Origin: DAOPYU01 sp942493245 | Lineage (GTDB): Bacteria > Sumerlaeota > Sumerlaeia > UBA8349 | DNA: 64,000 nucleotides | Direction of reading: 5' to 3' | Assembly (NCBI GenBank): GCA_942493245.1 | Contig: OW818685.1 | Span: 1,674,001 to 1,738,000, forward strand | In this document: piece by piece, positions 13,534 through 23,437 of the stretch | How the letters are laid out: each line of letters starts with the position of its first letter | Position numbering within the stretch: position 1 is the stretch's first letter | The notes under the pieces: model-generated | The model's database searches: none | Told to the model about the DNA's origin: nothing | The model's input: only the letters and a program-made list of their open reading frames with translations | Made by a program: the position numbers and the translations under genes

Positions 13534-16458
13534 ATGAGTAGACGCAGAAAATTCCTTCTGGCCGGCGTTGTTGCGTTCTTTGCAGGGCTTGTTGTCTATT
13601 TGTTGTCCTCAAATAAAGAGGGAGAGAAGAACCTACCGAGCGATTCTGTATCTTCTGACGTTCTCCCAACCAGGCCATTGGCGCATGAAGATGGGATTTC
13701 TTCACCGACACTGCCCTCAGTTTCTCCTGTGTTGGAGGAATCCGTTTCTCAGTCTATCCCCGTCCTGGTGACATGGCGAAATTCACAGGAACCGGTTGAG
13801 AGTGTATCCGTAACGTTGTCCCCTTTATCCCCATCAAAGGCGGTAAATGAAAAAATCCAACCGGTGACAGGGTTAACGAATAAATCTGGCCAGACAACCT
13901 TAAAATTCGCACCCGATATTCTTCTACCGCGAAACCTTTGCTGTCAGGTACAGGTGGATGGACCAGGGGCTGCTCCCTTACTCATTGAAAATGTTCGAGT
14001 TTATACAACACAAACGTTGGAATTGGCGATTGACAAGGTCTACGATTTTTATGGAACGGTTTATTGGAATCCTCAAGGAACCGGGATGGTTCCCGCGCCG
14101 GGTGCCCAAGTTGCTGTTGTGGGAACTACACCAAATTCTCAGGTAAAAAGAGATTCTCCATCGGTTTTAGCTACTGCGACCACCGATGCCCAGGGGCATT
14201 ATGAAGTCCGGGGATTCCCGGATAGTCCGGTTCATATCTGGGCGCGGCTGGGAGAATTTGTTATGGTGGACTCCCCAGTGACGGCTATGCTTGAGCATGG
14301 AAAACGGAGTGGGCCCTTTGACCTCCACTTGGAGCATGGTTTGACGCTTGTCGCGCTCGTGAGTGACAAGGCGACCCTCCAACCAATTCCCAATGCCACC
14401 GTGGGGGTCGAGTTTGCAGGTGGAGGACTTTCGCTTTCCGGTACGACAAACGGCGAGGGATTCTGTAATCTCGTGGGACTTCCAACTGGTTCGTACCAAC
14501 CTTTTGCACATGCAGAAGGCTATACGTACGAGAACATTTCGATAGAAGTGACCCGTGATGCGGATAACGCGGTTGCTTTCTATCTTGGTGAAGGTGGCAA
14601 GGCACGAATACAGACAATTGAGGCCGAGACGGAACAGCCGATTGGTAATGTAGGCTTTAAGGTACGGGTTCCATACAGAAGAGCAAGCATCAATGCCCAA
14701 ACCGATGATAAAGGTCTTGTATTAGTTGAAGGAATTCCAATTGGACCTAAAATCTACTTGAATCCAAACGACGGGCAACACGCGTTGCCCAAGATTTCTA
14801 TCGGTGGGAGAAGAGGTGAAACTAAAGAAGTCGAGACATCCTTTATTGCCGAGAAAGACAGGATTGTGGATGTCGTATTTAGAGTGACATCGAAACCGTC
14901 CGATTCCACCAATATGCACGATGAATCCCCCAAAGAACGACACTCTATTGAAGGAGAGGTTGTGGATGAAGCGGGTAAGCCCATACAGGGAGCGTTGGTG
15001 ACGGCTATCTCGGAGTGTTGTTGTGCCAAGACAATGACAAATAGCGAAGGACAGTTTTGCCTGGAGAATGTTTGTCTCAAGATTTATCCATCGAATAAGA
15101 CCCCGCTACCGGATATAACAGCCATCAGGAAAGAGGATATTTCTTATGAGCGTGAAATTGACTTGGATCACAAAGAACTTTATGTGGGTCGCGAGGGATA
15201 TGTAGGGAAAGATGGAATCGAACACCCTTATTATATTGGTCCTGCAACCCTGAAAGTTGAAGCCGATTTGTTTTGTCCCGCAGTCGATATATTGACAGGA
15301 ATAAACCAGAAAGCGCGTATCGTACTCCACGAGAAATCGAAAGGCATATTGACAGGACGCGTTCTGGACAATGAGACTAAAGAACCCGTCTCGGATTACA
15401 CAATAGGATACAATCAACTTCCATACTCGGACGTGAAGCGGGTTTTTTCAAAAGAGGGGACATTTAAATTGTATGGGCTTGCGGTTGGCGAAGGAACAAT
15501 TGCGGTCATCGCCGAAGGTTATGCTCAGAAAGTTGTGTCCGTCAAACCCAACGAGAAGGGAATTGAAATCCTGCTTGATCGTCCAACAATTCTGACAGGT
15601 ATAATTGTGGACGGTGAGACGAAAACCCCACAAAATGCAATGGAGGTTAAACTTCTGCTTCTTGTGGGCGCCCGGTCTATGAGTGAATCATGGTTGGCCG
15701 ATTATCCTCCGTTCTCTTCAGTGTTTACAGATCCGAGAGGTCGTTTCCAGATCAGCAATCCATATGATTATGGAACACTGTTTCTGGTCTCGCAGGAGTA
15801 TGGATTCATGGTTATCCCTCTTGAGGACATATCTCAATATAAACAGCAAGATTCCGGGGAAATAGTAATCCCCCTGGAGAGGAAATCCGGAAAAATGACT
15901 GCGGCCTTCTTTCAGGGGGCAAGAATGCTTTCCGATGAGGGGGATCCCGTATTGTGCAGCGTGGAAAATGAGACTCTGTACCGCATTCCCGATCCAGAAA
16001 AGCTGCAAAATGGCACATATACGTGGAAGAATCTAAGAAAAGGAAATTACATGATAATTTCAAAATTTATAGATGTTGGGAAGAAGGCCGATCGAATGTG
16101 GAAGGCCGCATTTGGTTTAGGTCGCCATGAAGTTGACAAAATGATTGTTCTTGGTAGAAATGACTCGGTATTTCTTTCAGGCCGCATTCTGAAGTCTTCA
16201 GGAGAAGTTTGTTCCAATGTTCATGTAAACCTGACTGCGTCTTTAGAAGAAGGTGGAAATCATATCGAAGTTTCCTATGGATGTGACTCTGATGCGGGAG
16301 GTTTTTATCAATTTGAGAACATCGCGGCGGGAATTTATACGTGTACAATTCAAGAGACAGACGAGGAAAGAGTATTAGGGACTTGGGATGGAATTATGAT
16401 CGATGAAGTTGCTCGTCGGGATTTTATACTTCCAAATACAGAGAAAGATGCGAAATAA
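13534..16458 (+). CDS. Large membrane-anchored Carboxypeptidase-regulatory-like repeat protein
   Basis: This 974-residue protein begins MSRRRKFLLAGVVAFFAGLV, an N-terminal membrane anchor without an obvious cleavage site. Several domains of the CarboxypepD_reg/CnaB type follow, recognisable by G.V.D..G.P...A.V..... T.. .G.F.... strands: near 285 (LTLVALVSDKATLQPIPNAT), near 470 (EGEVVDEAGKPIQGALV), near 605 (LTGRVLDNETKEPVSDYT) and near 880 (LSGRILKSSGEVCSNVH). The base composition is visibly more AT-rich than the neighbours, which suggests a separate origin. It probably displays beta-sandwich domains at the cell surface or periplasm; no enzyme motif is seen. Confidence 0.75.
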   Translation: MSRRRKFLLAGVVAFFAGLVVYLLSSNKEGEKNLPSDSVSSDVLPTRPLAHEDGISSPTLPSVSPVLEESVSQSIPVLVTWRNSQEPVESVSVTLSPLSPSKAVNEKIQPVTGLTNKSGQTTLKFAPDILLPRNLCCQVQVDGPGAAPLLIENVRVYTTQTLELAIDKVYDFYGTVYWNPQGTGMVPAPGAQVAVVGTTPNSQVKRDSPSVLATATTDAQGHYEVRGFPDSPVHIWARLGEFVMVDSPVTAMLEHGKRSGPFDLHLEHGLTLVALVSDKATLQPIPNATVGVEFAGGGLSLSGTTNGEGFCNLVGLPTGSYQPFAHAEGYTYENISIEVTRDADNAVAFYLGEGGKARIQTIEAETEQPIGNVGFKVRVPYRRASINAQTDDKGLVLVEGIPIGPKIYLNPNDGQHALPKISIGGRRGETKEVETSFIAEKDRIVDVVFRVTSKPSDSTNMHDESPKERHSIEGEVVDEAGKPIQGALVTAISECCCAKTMTNSEGQFCLENVCLKIYPSNKTPLPDITAIRKEDISYEREIDLDHKELYVGREGYVGKDGIEHPYYIGPATLKVEADLFCPAVDILTGINQKARIVLHEKSKGILTGRVLDNETKEPVSDYTIGYNQLPYSDVKRVFSKEGTFKLYGLAVGEGTIAVIAEGYAQKVVSVKPNEKGIEILLDRPTILTGIIVDGETKTPQNAMEVKLLLLVGARSMSESWLADYPPFSSVFTDPRGRFQISNPYDYGTLFLVSQEYGFMVIPLEDISQYKQQDSGEIVIPLERKSGKMTAAFFQGARMLSDEGDPVLCSVENETLYRIPDPEKLQNGTYTWKNLRKGNYMIISKFIDVGKKADRMWKAAFGLGRHEVDKMIVLGRNDSVFLSGRILKSSGEVCSNVHVNLTASLEEGGNHIEVSYGCDSDAGGFYQFENIAAGIYTCTIQETDEERVLGTWDGIMIDEVARRDFILPNTEKDAK

Positions 16459-16655
16459 CATGATGGGTGTTACCAAGGACAATCTTCTTGAGTCTCGAAC
16501 ATTTACCTGTTCAAAAAGCACGTACTATTTTGCGTTCTGTAAGAAGCGGGCTTTGGTGTTCTGTTGACTCTGAATATGGAAAAATGGTGAAGGGTGCATT
16601 GTTGAAGATCGAGCAGAAATACACATTAACCTGAATCGAGGAAGTAGCTCCTCCC

Positions 16656-17996
16656 ATGCGCATTGTCTATCTCACCGCCGGATCGGGTTCGATGTATTGC
16701 GGCAGTTGCCTGCGCGATGGGGCGCTGGCCGCGGCGCTCAAACGGCTGGGGCACGACGTGGTGTTTATCCCGACCTACACGCCGCTCAAGATCGAGGCCG
16801 AGAATGTGGCGGTGGATCAGATCTTCTATGGGGGCGTGAATGTTTACCTCCAGCAGATCACGCGGTTTTTCCGCCACACGCCGCGCTTTCTGGACCGGTT
16901 GCTGGATTCGAAGAGGTTGCTGCGGTGGGTTTCGAAACTGGGCCAGTCCACGTCGGCGCGCGATCTGGCGCGGTTGACGCTGTCGGTGTTGCGGGGCGAA
17001 GAGGGGAACCAGGCGAAGGAGTTGCACCGCCTGATCGAGTGGCTGGCCACACAGGAACGGCCCGAGGTGGTGGTGCTGTCCAACACCCTGTTCGCGGGCC
17101 TGGCCGCGCCGTTGCGCCAGCGGCTTGGGGTTCCGGTGCTCTGTCAGGTGGCGGGGGAGGACATGTTCGTCGAGGATTTCCCTGAACCCTGGCGGACGGA
17201 GGTGCGGCAGGAGTTGTGCCGTCAGACCGCCGGGGTGGATGCCATTCTCGCGCCGAATAAATATTATGCCCGTTTCATGGCCGATTATCTGGGCCTGCCG
17301 GAGGAGCGGGTTCGGGTGGTTCCGATTGGGATTGATCTGACGGGGTTTCCAGACGATGCAGATTTGAAGGATTCCGGCCCGGTGAGGGCGGAAGCGGGAG
17401 GGGCCGGAGGACGGACAATCGGGTATCTGGCGCGGATTTGCCCCCAGAAGGGGCTTCATGTATTGGCCGAGGCATTCCGGATTTTGCGCTCCCGGCCCGA
17501 GACGGCGGACTGCCGGTTGCGGGTGGCGGGGTATCTGGCTGGGGAGTTCCGGGGGTATTTCGAGAAGGTTGAGTCGGACCTCCGGGCGTGGGGACTTTCC
17601 GATTACTTCGAATATGTGGGGGAGCTGGACTCGGCGGGGAAGCGGCGGTTCCTCGGGGAACTCGACGTGTTTTCGGTCCCGGTGGTGTATCCGGAGCCGA
17701 AGGGACAGTTTGTGCCCGAGGCTTTGGCGGCGGGTACTCCGGTGGTGTTGCCCCGGTTGGGGTGTCTGCCGGAGTGGGTGGAGGCGACGGGTGGGGGGAT
17801 TCTGGTGGAACCGGGAGACGCGGCGGCTCTGGCCGACGGGTTGTCTGCCCTGTTGCGCGATCCAGCCCAAGCCCGCGAACTGGGGCGTTTGGGCCAGGAA
17901 GCGGTTCGGGCGCGGTTCAGTTCCCGGGCGATGGCCGAAGAGACGGCGCGGGTTCTGGAAGCGTTTGTGCGAGGTTGTTCCGTCAAAACGAGGTGA
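16656..17996 (+). CDS. Glycosyltransferase, GT-B fold (family 4-like)
   Basis: This 446-residue cytoplasmic protein starts MRIVYLTAGSGSMYCGSCLR, the N-terminal Rossmann domain with a Gly-rich loop as in family 4 transferases. The C-terminal domain has TIGYLARICPQKGLHVL and the donor-sugar binding region PEPKGQFVPEALAAGTPVV, with two conserved Glu. It would transfer a sugar from a nucleotide donor to a lipid or glycan acceptor. The acceptor cannot be inferred, since no other glycan biosynthesis gene adjoins it. A weak ribosome site (GAGGAAG, about 12 nt away) precedes the ATG. Confidence 0.85.
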   Translation: MRIVYLTAGSGSMYCGSCLRDGALAAALKRLGHDVVFIPTYTPLKIEAENVAVDQIFYGGVNVYLQQITRFFRHTPRFLDRLLDSKRLLRWVSKLGQSTSARDLARLTLSVLRGEEGNQAKELHRLIEWLATQERPEVVVLSNTLFAGLAAPLRQRLGVPVLCQVAGEDMFVEDFPEPWRTEVRQELCRQTAGVDAILAPNKYYARFMADYLGLPEERVRVVPIGIDLTGFPDDADLKDSGPVRAEAGGAGGRTIGYLARICPQKGLHVLAEAFRILRSRPETADCRLRVAGYLAGEFRGYFEKVESDLRAWGLSDYFEYVGELDSAGKRRFLGELDVFSVPVVYPEPKGQFVPEALAAGTPVVLPRLGCLPEWVEATGGGILVEPGDAAALADGLSALLRDPAQARELGRLGQEAVRARFSSRAMAEETARVLEAFVRGCSVKTR

Positions 17997-18083
17997 TCCC
18001 CATTCTTGGGCAATCCCTTCAGATTCGCCAGCGCAGTTAACGATCTTCCATCCCCATCAGACTTCTTTTTTCGAAAAAACGGC

Positions 18084-18139
18084 TTGACAAATCCCCACTC
18101 CGTATGGTTATAGTTAGTTTGTACGAGCAACGAACAAAC
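18084..18139 (+). promoter_or_regulatory. Promoter with overlapping palindromic operator at the head of the CAZyme locus
   Basis: A perfect TTGACA (18084-18089) is followed by TATAGT (18109-18114, spacer 19; TTATAG gives 18). Immediately downstream, covering the expected start site, lies GTTTGTACG-AGCAA-CGAACAAAC (18117-18139), a 23-bp palindrome with 8 of 9 matching positions per half. A repressor bound there would block initiation. The half-site vaguely recalls AraR-type TTGTACG boxes. No regulator gene is in the window. Confidence 0.5.
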
Positions 18140-18296
18140 CGTGCGGCACCTAAGGACTTCCCGGCAGTTTTCCACCATTTCAATTTCTCGGTTTCCCTCG
18201 ATACCCGTCTGACAGTCCACATAGAAATAAGAGTGGAGCGAGAGGGTGACAATTCAAGGAGAGTAGATAACGCTAACAACCCCCTCCTGGCGGAAA

Positions 18297-18509
18297 ATGC
18301 GGGAACACGTTTTTACCCTGATCAAACTGCTGCTGGTTATTATCGTCATCATGGATGTTACTTTCGTGTCGTGTGTTGAATTTCTTGAAAGCCTAAACTG
18401 TGTTCCAAAACTTTGCACGTGTAAGTGCTCGTGTGAGGGTACTCGGCGCGGCGGCTTCGACAATAGGCCTGATCCCCAGGGAAGCCTGTGCTATTGTGTC
18501 CGCCGATAA
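18297..18509 (+). pseudogene. Degenerate pseudopilin N-terminus
   Basis: The frame begins MREHVFTLIKLLLVIIVIMD, which resembles the class III signal of pseudopilins (FTLIELLVVIAII). The essential Glu5 is Lys, and the usual DUF1559-type body is missing. After about residue 25 the sequence becomes Cys-rich and unlike any pilin, and a different frame (about 18396-18575) is open to a TAA. I take this as a decayed remnant between the promoter and the first enzyme gene; it may now serve only as leader RNA. Confidence 0.5.
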
Positions 18510-18586
18510 TGATGCTGAATGGTTCCCTTATATTTCGGATAACCTTACATCCACATTTGGAAAGATCAAGAAAGGTTAAGACTCCA

Positions 18587-21019
18587 ATGCTCATGACACT
18601 CAAGCGCAAATTGTCTGCCCTTCATGGAGTAACTCTCGCTACGGCACTGATAGGCGTCCTGCTGATCCTCGCCTCCGCATCTTCCGATGCTGCGGAAAAT
18701 GCCAATATCCTCTGGTATGCGCAGCCCGCCCCGATATCGCCCCGCCCGGCCTGGACCCGGGCCTTGCCGATCGGCAATGGCCGTCTGGGCGCCATGCTCT
18801 TCGGGGGTGTCCCCGTCGAACGTATTCAGTTCAATGAAGACACCATCTGGACCGGCGAGCCTCATGAATATCAGCACGAGGGCGCCGCCCAATATTTACC
18901 TCAGATCCGCCAACTGTTGGCCGAAGGCAAACAGCGCGAGGCGGAAGAACTCGCCGGTCGTGTCTTCATGAGCGTTCCGCTGGGCCAGAAATCCTATCAG
19001 CCCTTCGGCGATCTGACGATCTCCATGACCAGCCAGACCCAGCCCGCCACTTACCGTCGCGAGTTGGATTTGGACACCGCTATCGCCAGGGTGAGTTACG
19101 AATTGGATGGCATCCAGTTTGAGCGCCAGGCCTTCGCCAGTTTCCCCGATCAGGTGATTGTCGTGCGCCTCACCGCGTCCAAACCCGGCTCCTTGAACTT
19201 CACCGCTTCCCTCAGCAGTCCGCATCCCGTCGCCACCAAGGCCCTTGCCTCCAAGCAGCTTGCCATGACCGGCAAAGTCGCCAGAGGCGCCATCCGGTTT
19301 GAGGCGCGCCTCGCCGTCCAGACCGAGGGGGGGACGTCAATCGTGGACGATAAGAAGGTCGCCGTTCAGGGAGCCTCAGCCGCGACCCTGATTCTGACCG
19401 GCGCCTCCAGTTTCAAGAACTACCGCGACGTCGGCGCCGACCCCGCTGTGGGCTGCGATGAAATCATGAACAAGGCCGCCGGCAAATCGTTCGAATCTCT
19501 CCTGGCTGCGCACGAGAAGGATTATCAGGCTCTCTTTGGCCGCGTCTCCCTCGACCTGGGCCGCACTCCGGCTGCCGACCAGCCCACCGATGAGCGTCTG
19601 AAGGCCATCCGCGCCACGCTGTCCGAAGCCCGCAAGACCTTTCCCCCCGCCCCTTCGGGACAGCCCTTCCGCGGCGACCAGGGGGACCGCTACGTCGACG
19701 TCGCCATCCCCGATTCCGATCCCGCCCTTTCGGCTCTCTTCTTCCAGTATGGGCGTTACCTGTTGATCTCCTCCAGCCGCCCCGGCAGTCAGCCGGCCAA
19801 CCTGCAGGGGATCTGGAACGACTCTTTGAACCCGCCCTGGGACAGTAAGTGGACCACCAACATCAACCTGGAGATGAACTACTGGCCGGTCGAGGTGACC
19901 AACCTCTCCGAGTGCCACGAGCCGCTTTTCGACCTGATTGACGACTTGACCGTCACCGGCGCCAAGGTGGCCAAGGCCCACTACGACGCGCCAGGCTGGG
20001 TGCTCCACCACAACACCGATATCTGGCGCGGCGCGGCGCCGATTAACGCCTCCAATCATGGCATCTGGACTGGCGGGAGCGGCTGGCTTTGCCAGGACCT
20101 CTGGGAGCATTATCTCTTCACCCAGGATAAGGAATTTCTGGAAAAGCGCGCCTACCCGGCGATGAAAAGCGCCGCGGAGTTCTACGCCGCCTTCCTGATC
20201 AAGGATCCCGAGAGCGGCAAACTGATCGCTTCGCCGGGCAACTCGCCCGAGCAGGGCGGGCTGGTGGCTGGGGCCACGATGGATCACCAGATCGAGCGCG
20301 AACTTCTGGACGCCACGGTCCATGCCGCGCGCATTCTGGGCCGGGATGAGGAATTTGCCACACGCCTGGCCGGCATCCGGGACCAGATCTTCCCCAACAA
20401 GGTCGGCCAGTTCGGGCAGCTCATGGAGTGGATGGTGGAGAAGCCAGCGCTGGACAATCCCACCAACACGCACCGTCACGTTTCGCATCTCTTCGGCGTT
20501 TTCCCCGGCATCGAGATCAACCCGGCCACGCCAGAGTTGTTCAAGGCCGCGCGCCAGTCCCTTATTTACCGTGGCGACGGTGGCACCGGCTGGAGCAAGG
20601 CTTGGAAAATCAACCTCTGGGCCCGTTTCCTGGATGGCGATCACGCCCACAAGATGCTGATTGAGGCCCTCTCCGGCAATACCGATCCCAACCTGTTCGA
20701 CATGCACCCGCCGTTCCAGATAGATGGCAACTTCGGCGGCTGCTCCGGCATCGCCGAGATGCTGCTTCAGAGCCATCTGGGCACGATTGATCTGCTCCCC
20801 GCGTTGCCCAAGGCCTGGCCCGCCGGTTCGGTCAAGGGCCTGCGCGCACGCGGCGGCTTCCAGGTGGATATGGAATGGAAGGGCGGCAAGTTGACGACGG
20901 CCACGATCAAGAGCCTCACCGGCACAGTCGGCAAGGTGCGCTATGCCGGGAAGACGGCAGACCTGAAACTGAAACCCGGCGAGTCGAAAGCGCTGGATGA
21001 TCAGCTAACCCTTAAATAA
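18587..21019 (+). CDS. GH95 alpha-L-fucosidase / alpha-L-galactosidase
   Basis: The 810-residue protein starts at ATG 18587 (AAAGGTTAAG upstream; a second ATG lies two codons later) with a signal sequence to about residue 35. GH95 hallmarks are PIGNGRLGAMLFGG near 61, LQGIWNDSLNPPWDSKWTTN near 406, the catalytic Asn pair N425/N427 in TTNINLEMNYW, the general acid E555 in SPGNSPEQ and D713 in FQIDGNFGG. GH95 enzymes invert alpha-1,2-linked L-fucose or L-galactose, the latter known from xylan side chains. Residues about 344-378 form an extra stretch not usual before the FQYGRYLLI helix. First enzyme of the locus. Confidence 0.92.
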   Translation: MLMTLKRKLSALHGVTLATALIGVLLILASASSDAAENANILWYAQPAPISPRPAWTRALPIGNGRLGAMLFGGVPVERIQFNEDTIWTGEPHEYQHEGAAQYLPQIRQLLAEGKQREAEELAGRVFMSVPLGQKSYQPFGDLTISMTSQTQPATYRRELDLDTAIARVSYELDGIQFERQAFASFPDQVIVVRLTASKPGSLNFTASLSSPHPVATKALASKQLAMTGKVARGAIRFEARLAVQTEGGTSIVDDKKVAVQGASAATLILTGASSFKNYRDVGADPAVGCDEIMNKAAGKSFESLLAAHEKDYQALFGRVSLDLGRTPAADQPTDERLKAIRATLSEARKTFPPAPSGQPFRGDQGDRYVDVAIPDSDPALSALFFQYGRYLLISSSRPGSQPANLQGIWNDSLNPPWDSKWTTNINLEMNYWPVEVTNLSECHEPLFDLIDDLTVTGAKVAKAHYDAPGWVLHHNTDIWRGAAPINASNHGIWTGGSGWLCQDLWEHYLFTQDKEFLEKRAYPAMKSAAEFYAAFLIKDPESGKLIASPGNSPEQGGLVAGATMDHQIERELLDATVHAARILGRDEEFATRLAGIRDQIFPNKVGQFGQLMEWMVEKPALDNPTNTHRHVSHLFGVFPGIEINPATPELFKAARQSLIYRGDGGTGWSKAWKINLWARFLDGDHAHKMLIEALSGNTDPNLFDMHPPFQIDGNFGGCSGIAEMLLQSHLGTIDLLPALPKAWPAGSVKGLRARGGFQVDMEWKGGKLTTATIKSLTGTVGKVRYAGKTADLKLKPGESKALDDQLTLK

Positions 21020-21182
21020 TGGAATGATGAGTGAGTGGCGCGGGGGCGACTCCCTTCGCGACAAATTACAGAAAGGGCCAGGATACAGGTCATGAGGTGG
21101 AAACAATGAAGCGTTCGGCCCAGTCCGATTTGCTTCAAGCGGCTTCCGTCACATTGCAAAGTGTACCCGCAGAGTGTAACTT

Positions 21183-23372
21183 ATGAAGACAGACATCATG
21201 AAAACGTTGCTCGCAGTTTTATTCGCGCTGGTCCATGTTACCGGACTGTCCGCGCCGCCAGCGGCCTCCCCGGCCGATCATCCTGACGGTCAAGATGCCC
21301 TAAAATCGAAACACGTCCCCGGGGAAAACCCCCTCATTCGGGACGTCTTCACTGCCGACCCTGCCGCTCTGGTGCATGGCGATACGGTTTATCTCTACGT
21401 TGGCCATGACGAGGCAAAAGGGAAAGAGATGTTCACCATGAAGGAGTGGCTCTGTTACTCCTCCAAGGATATGAAGACCTGGACGTCGCACGGCTCCATT
21501 CTGAAACCCACGGATTTTGCCTGGGCCGAGAAGGATGCCTGGGCCTCTCAGGTTGTTGAAAAGGGGGGGAAGTTTTACTTTTACACCACGGTGCAGCATG
21601 GCGCGCCGGAGGGCGGAAAAGCCATTGGTGTGGCCGTTTCGGACAGTCCCACCGGTCCCTTCAAGGACGCACGCGGTTCCGCGTTGGTTGTGGATAAGAT
21701 GACGAAGGGGCGTACCGGGTGGAATGACATTGATCCGACCGTCTTCGTGGACACCGACGGAACCAGTTGGCTCTGTTGGGGGAATGGCGATTGTTACATG
21801 GCCAAACTCAAGCCGAACATGACCGAACTCGACGGTTCCATTGAACGGATCGAACTGCCCAATTACGTGGAAGGTCCGTGGCTCCATAAGCGGGGGGATC
21901 TTTACTATCTGACCTATGCCATGATCGAGCGGGGGCCTGGCAAGTCTCAAGCGGAACAAATCGGTTATGCGACCGCTCCGGCGATCACGGGTCCGTGGAC
22001 CTCGCGCGGAAAGATCACGGGGCCGGCCAAGAACAGTTTCACGATCCATCCGGCGATTATCGAATTCAAGGGTCAGTGGTATTTCTTCTACCACAATGCC
22101 GCGCTGACTCTGCCCAATGGAGAAAGTGGGGCGCTTGGCCGTCGGGCTGTTTGCCTGGAGTATCTCGACTACAACGCGGACGGCACGATCAAGCCGATTG
22201 AACAAACGACCCAGGGCGTCAGTGTTCCGCCCAGTGCGAAAGATCTCAGTCAACTGGTCTTGGCGCAGGCCGCTCCGTCCCAGGCAGGAGTCGTGGCAGA
22301 GGATTTCAAACCGTCGTCGCTCAATCAACCGGGCAGGCCGTATCCTCAGGTCAACTCCGAACGTCGCGTCCGCGCCCGCGTTGTCGCGCCCGAGGCTCGG
22401 AATGTCCAACTCGATATCGGGGGGAAGAAATACCCTCTGACCAAAACCGACGACGGAGCCTGGGTTGGCAATTCGGAACCCCAGGACGAAGGTTTCCACT
22501 ACTACCAGATCGTGGTTGATGGGGCTCAGGTTCCCGACCCCAACAGCCTGTATTTCTACGGTTGCAGCCGTTGGGGCAGTGGCGTGGAAGTCCCCGCCCA
22601 GGACCAGGACTTCTATGCTCTGAAAGACGTTCCCCACGGCCAGTTGCGCGAGAATCTCTATCTTTCCAAAATCACCAACGCCTGGCGACGTTCTTTTATC
22701 TACACGCCCCCGGATTACGACAAAGATCCGTCCAAGCGTTATCCGGTTTTGTATCTGCAGCATGGCAGTGGTGAAGACGAGACCGGTTGGGGGGATCAGG
22801 GCAAGGCAAACCTGATCCTCGACAATCTGATCGCCGAGAAAAAAGCCGTTCCGATGATCATTGTGATGGACAACGGTTACGCATCCAAACCCGGTTCGGA
22901 AGCCGGACGCGGCAATTCGGCCTTCGAGGAAGTGGTGATCCAGGAACTCATCCCGATGATTGACGCTCAATTCCGCACTCTCGCGGACCGTGAGCACCGA
23001 GCGATGGCCGGCCTCTCCATGGGAGGCAATCAGACCTGTCAGGTGACGTTCCACAACCTCGACAAGTTTGCCTGGATCGGCGCTTTCAGCGGAACCCTGA
23101 ATGGGCTCAGTACCGAGGCGCTCGATCCGGCCACCGCTTTCAACGGTTTGTTCAAGGATGGCGAGGCGTTGAACAAGCAGATCAAACTCCTGTGGATCGG
23201 TTTGGGTACAAAGGAGCCCAACCCGTTCCCGGGCGCGGTCGGTGCGTTTCGTGCGATGTTGGACAAGGCCGGTATCAAGCACGTTTACTACGAGTCGCCC
23301 GGAACAGCGCATGAATGGCTCACCTGGCGGCGCGATCTGAATCAATTCGTGCCGCTGCTCTTCAAGGATTAA
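21183..23372 (+). CDS. Secreted GH43 - CE1 bifunctional enzyme
   Basis: This 729-residue fusion has a signal peptide (start at 21183, or an ATG five codons later). Residues 50-345 are a GH43 five-bladed propeller with Asp59 (FTADPAAL), Asp184 (NDIDPTVF) and Glu230 (NYVEGPWL) as likely base, modulator and acid. Residues 372-480 are a CBM48-like beta-sandwich and 480-729 a CE1 esterase with Ser612 in GLSMGG and His710 in TAHEW. GH43 members remove arabinofuranose or xylose, and CE1 removes ferulate or acetate. One polypeptide would therefore strip both decorations from arabinoxylan. The CE1 cassette is paralogous to those of the next two genes. Confidence 0.9.
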   Translation: MKTDIMKTLLAVLFALVHVTGLSAPPAASPADHPDGQDALKSKHVPGENPLIRDVFTADPAALVHGDTVYLYVGHDEAKGKEMFTMKEWLCYSSKDMKTWTSHGSILKPTDFAWAEKDAWASQVVEKGGKFYFYTTVQHGAPEGGKAIGVAVSDSPTGPFKDARGSALVVDKMTKGRTGWNDIDPTVFVDTDGTSWLCWGNGDCYMAKLKPNMTELDGSIERIELPNYVEGPWLHKRGDLYYLTYAMIERGPGKSQAEQIGYATAPAITGPWTSRGKITGPAKNSFTIHPAIIEFKGQWYFFYHNAALTLPNGESGALGRRAVCLEYLDYNADGTIKPIEQTTQGVSVPPSAKDLSQLVLAQAAPSQAGVVAEDFKPSSLNQPGRPYPQVNSERRVRARVVAPEARNVQLDIGGKKYPLTKTDDGAWVGNSEPQDEGFHYYQIVVDGAQVPDPNSLYFYGCSRWGSGVEVPAQDQDFYALKDVPHGQLRENLYLSKITNAWRRSFIYTPPDYDKDPSKRYPVLYLQHGSGEDETGWGDQGKANLILDNLIAEKKAVPMIIVMDNGYASKPGSEAGRGNSAFEEVVIQELIPMIDAQFRTLADREHRAMAGLSMGGNQTCQVTFHNLDKFAWIGAFSGTLNGLSTEALDPATAFNGLFKDGEALNKQIKLLWIGLGTKEPNPFPGAVGAFRAMLDKAGIKHVYYESPGTAHEWLTWRRDLNQFVPLLFKD

Positions 23373-23437
23373 ATCAAATTGCACCAGGGCGCTCGGACGA
23401 CCTGGCGACTCTTATACCCAGAATAAGGAGGAATCTT

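Noticed and set aside
16461..16568. 35-codon frame after the regulatory-like repeat protein
   Set aside because: No ribosome site, no leader motif and no neighbouring context; probably chance.
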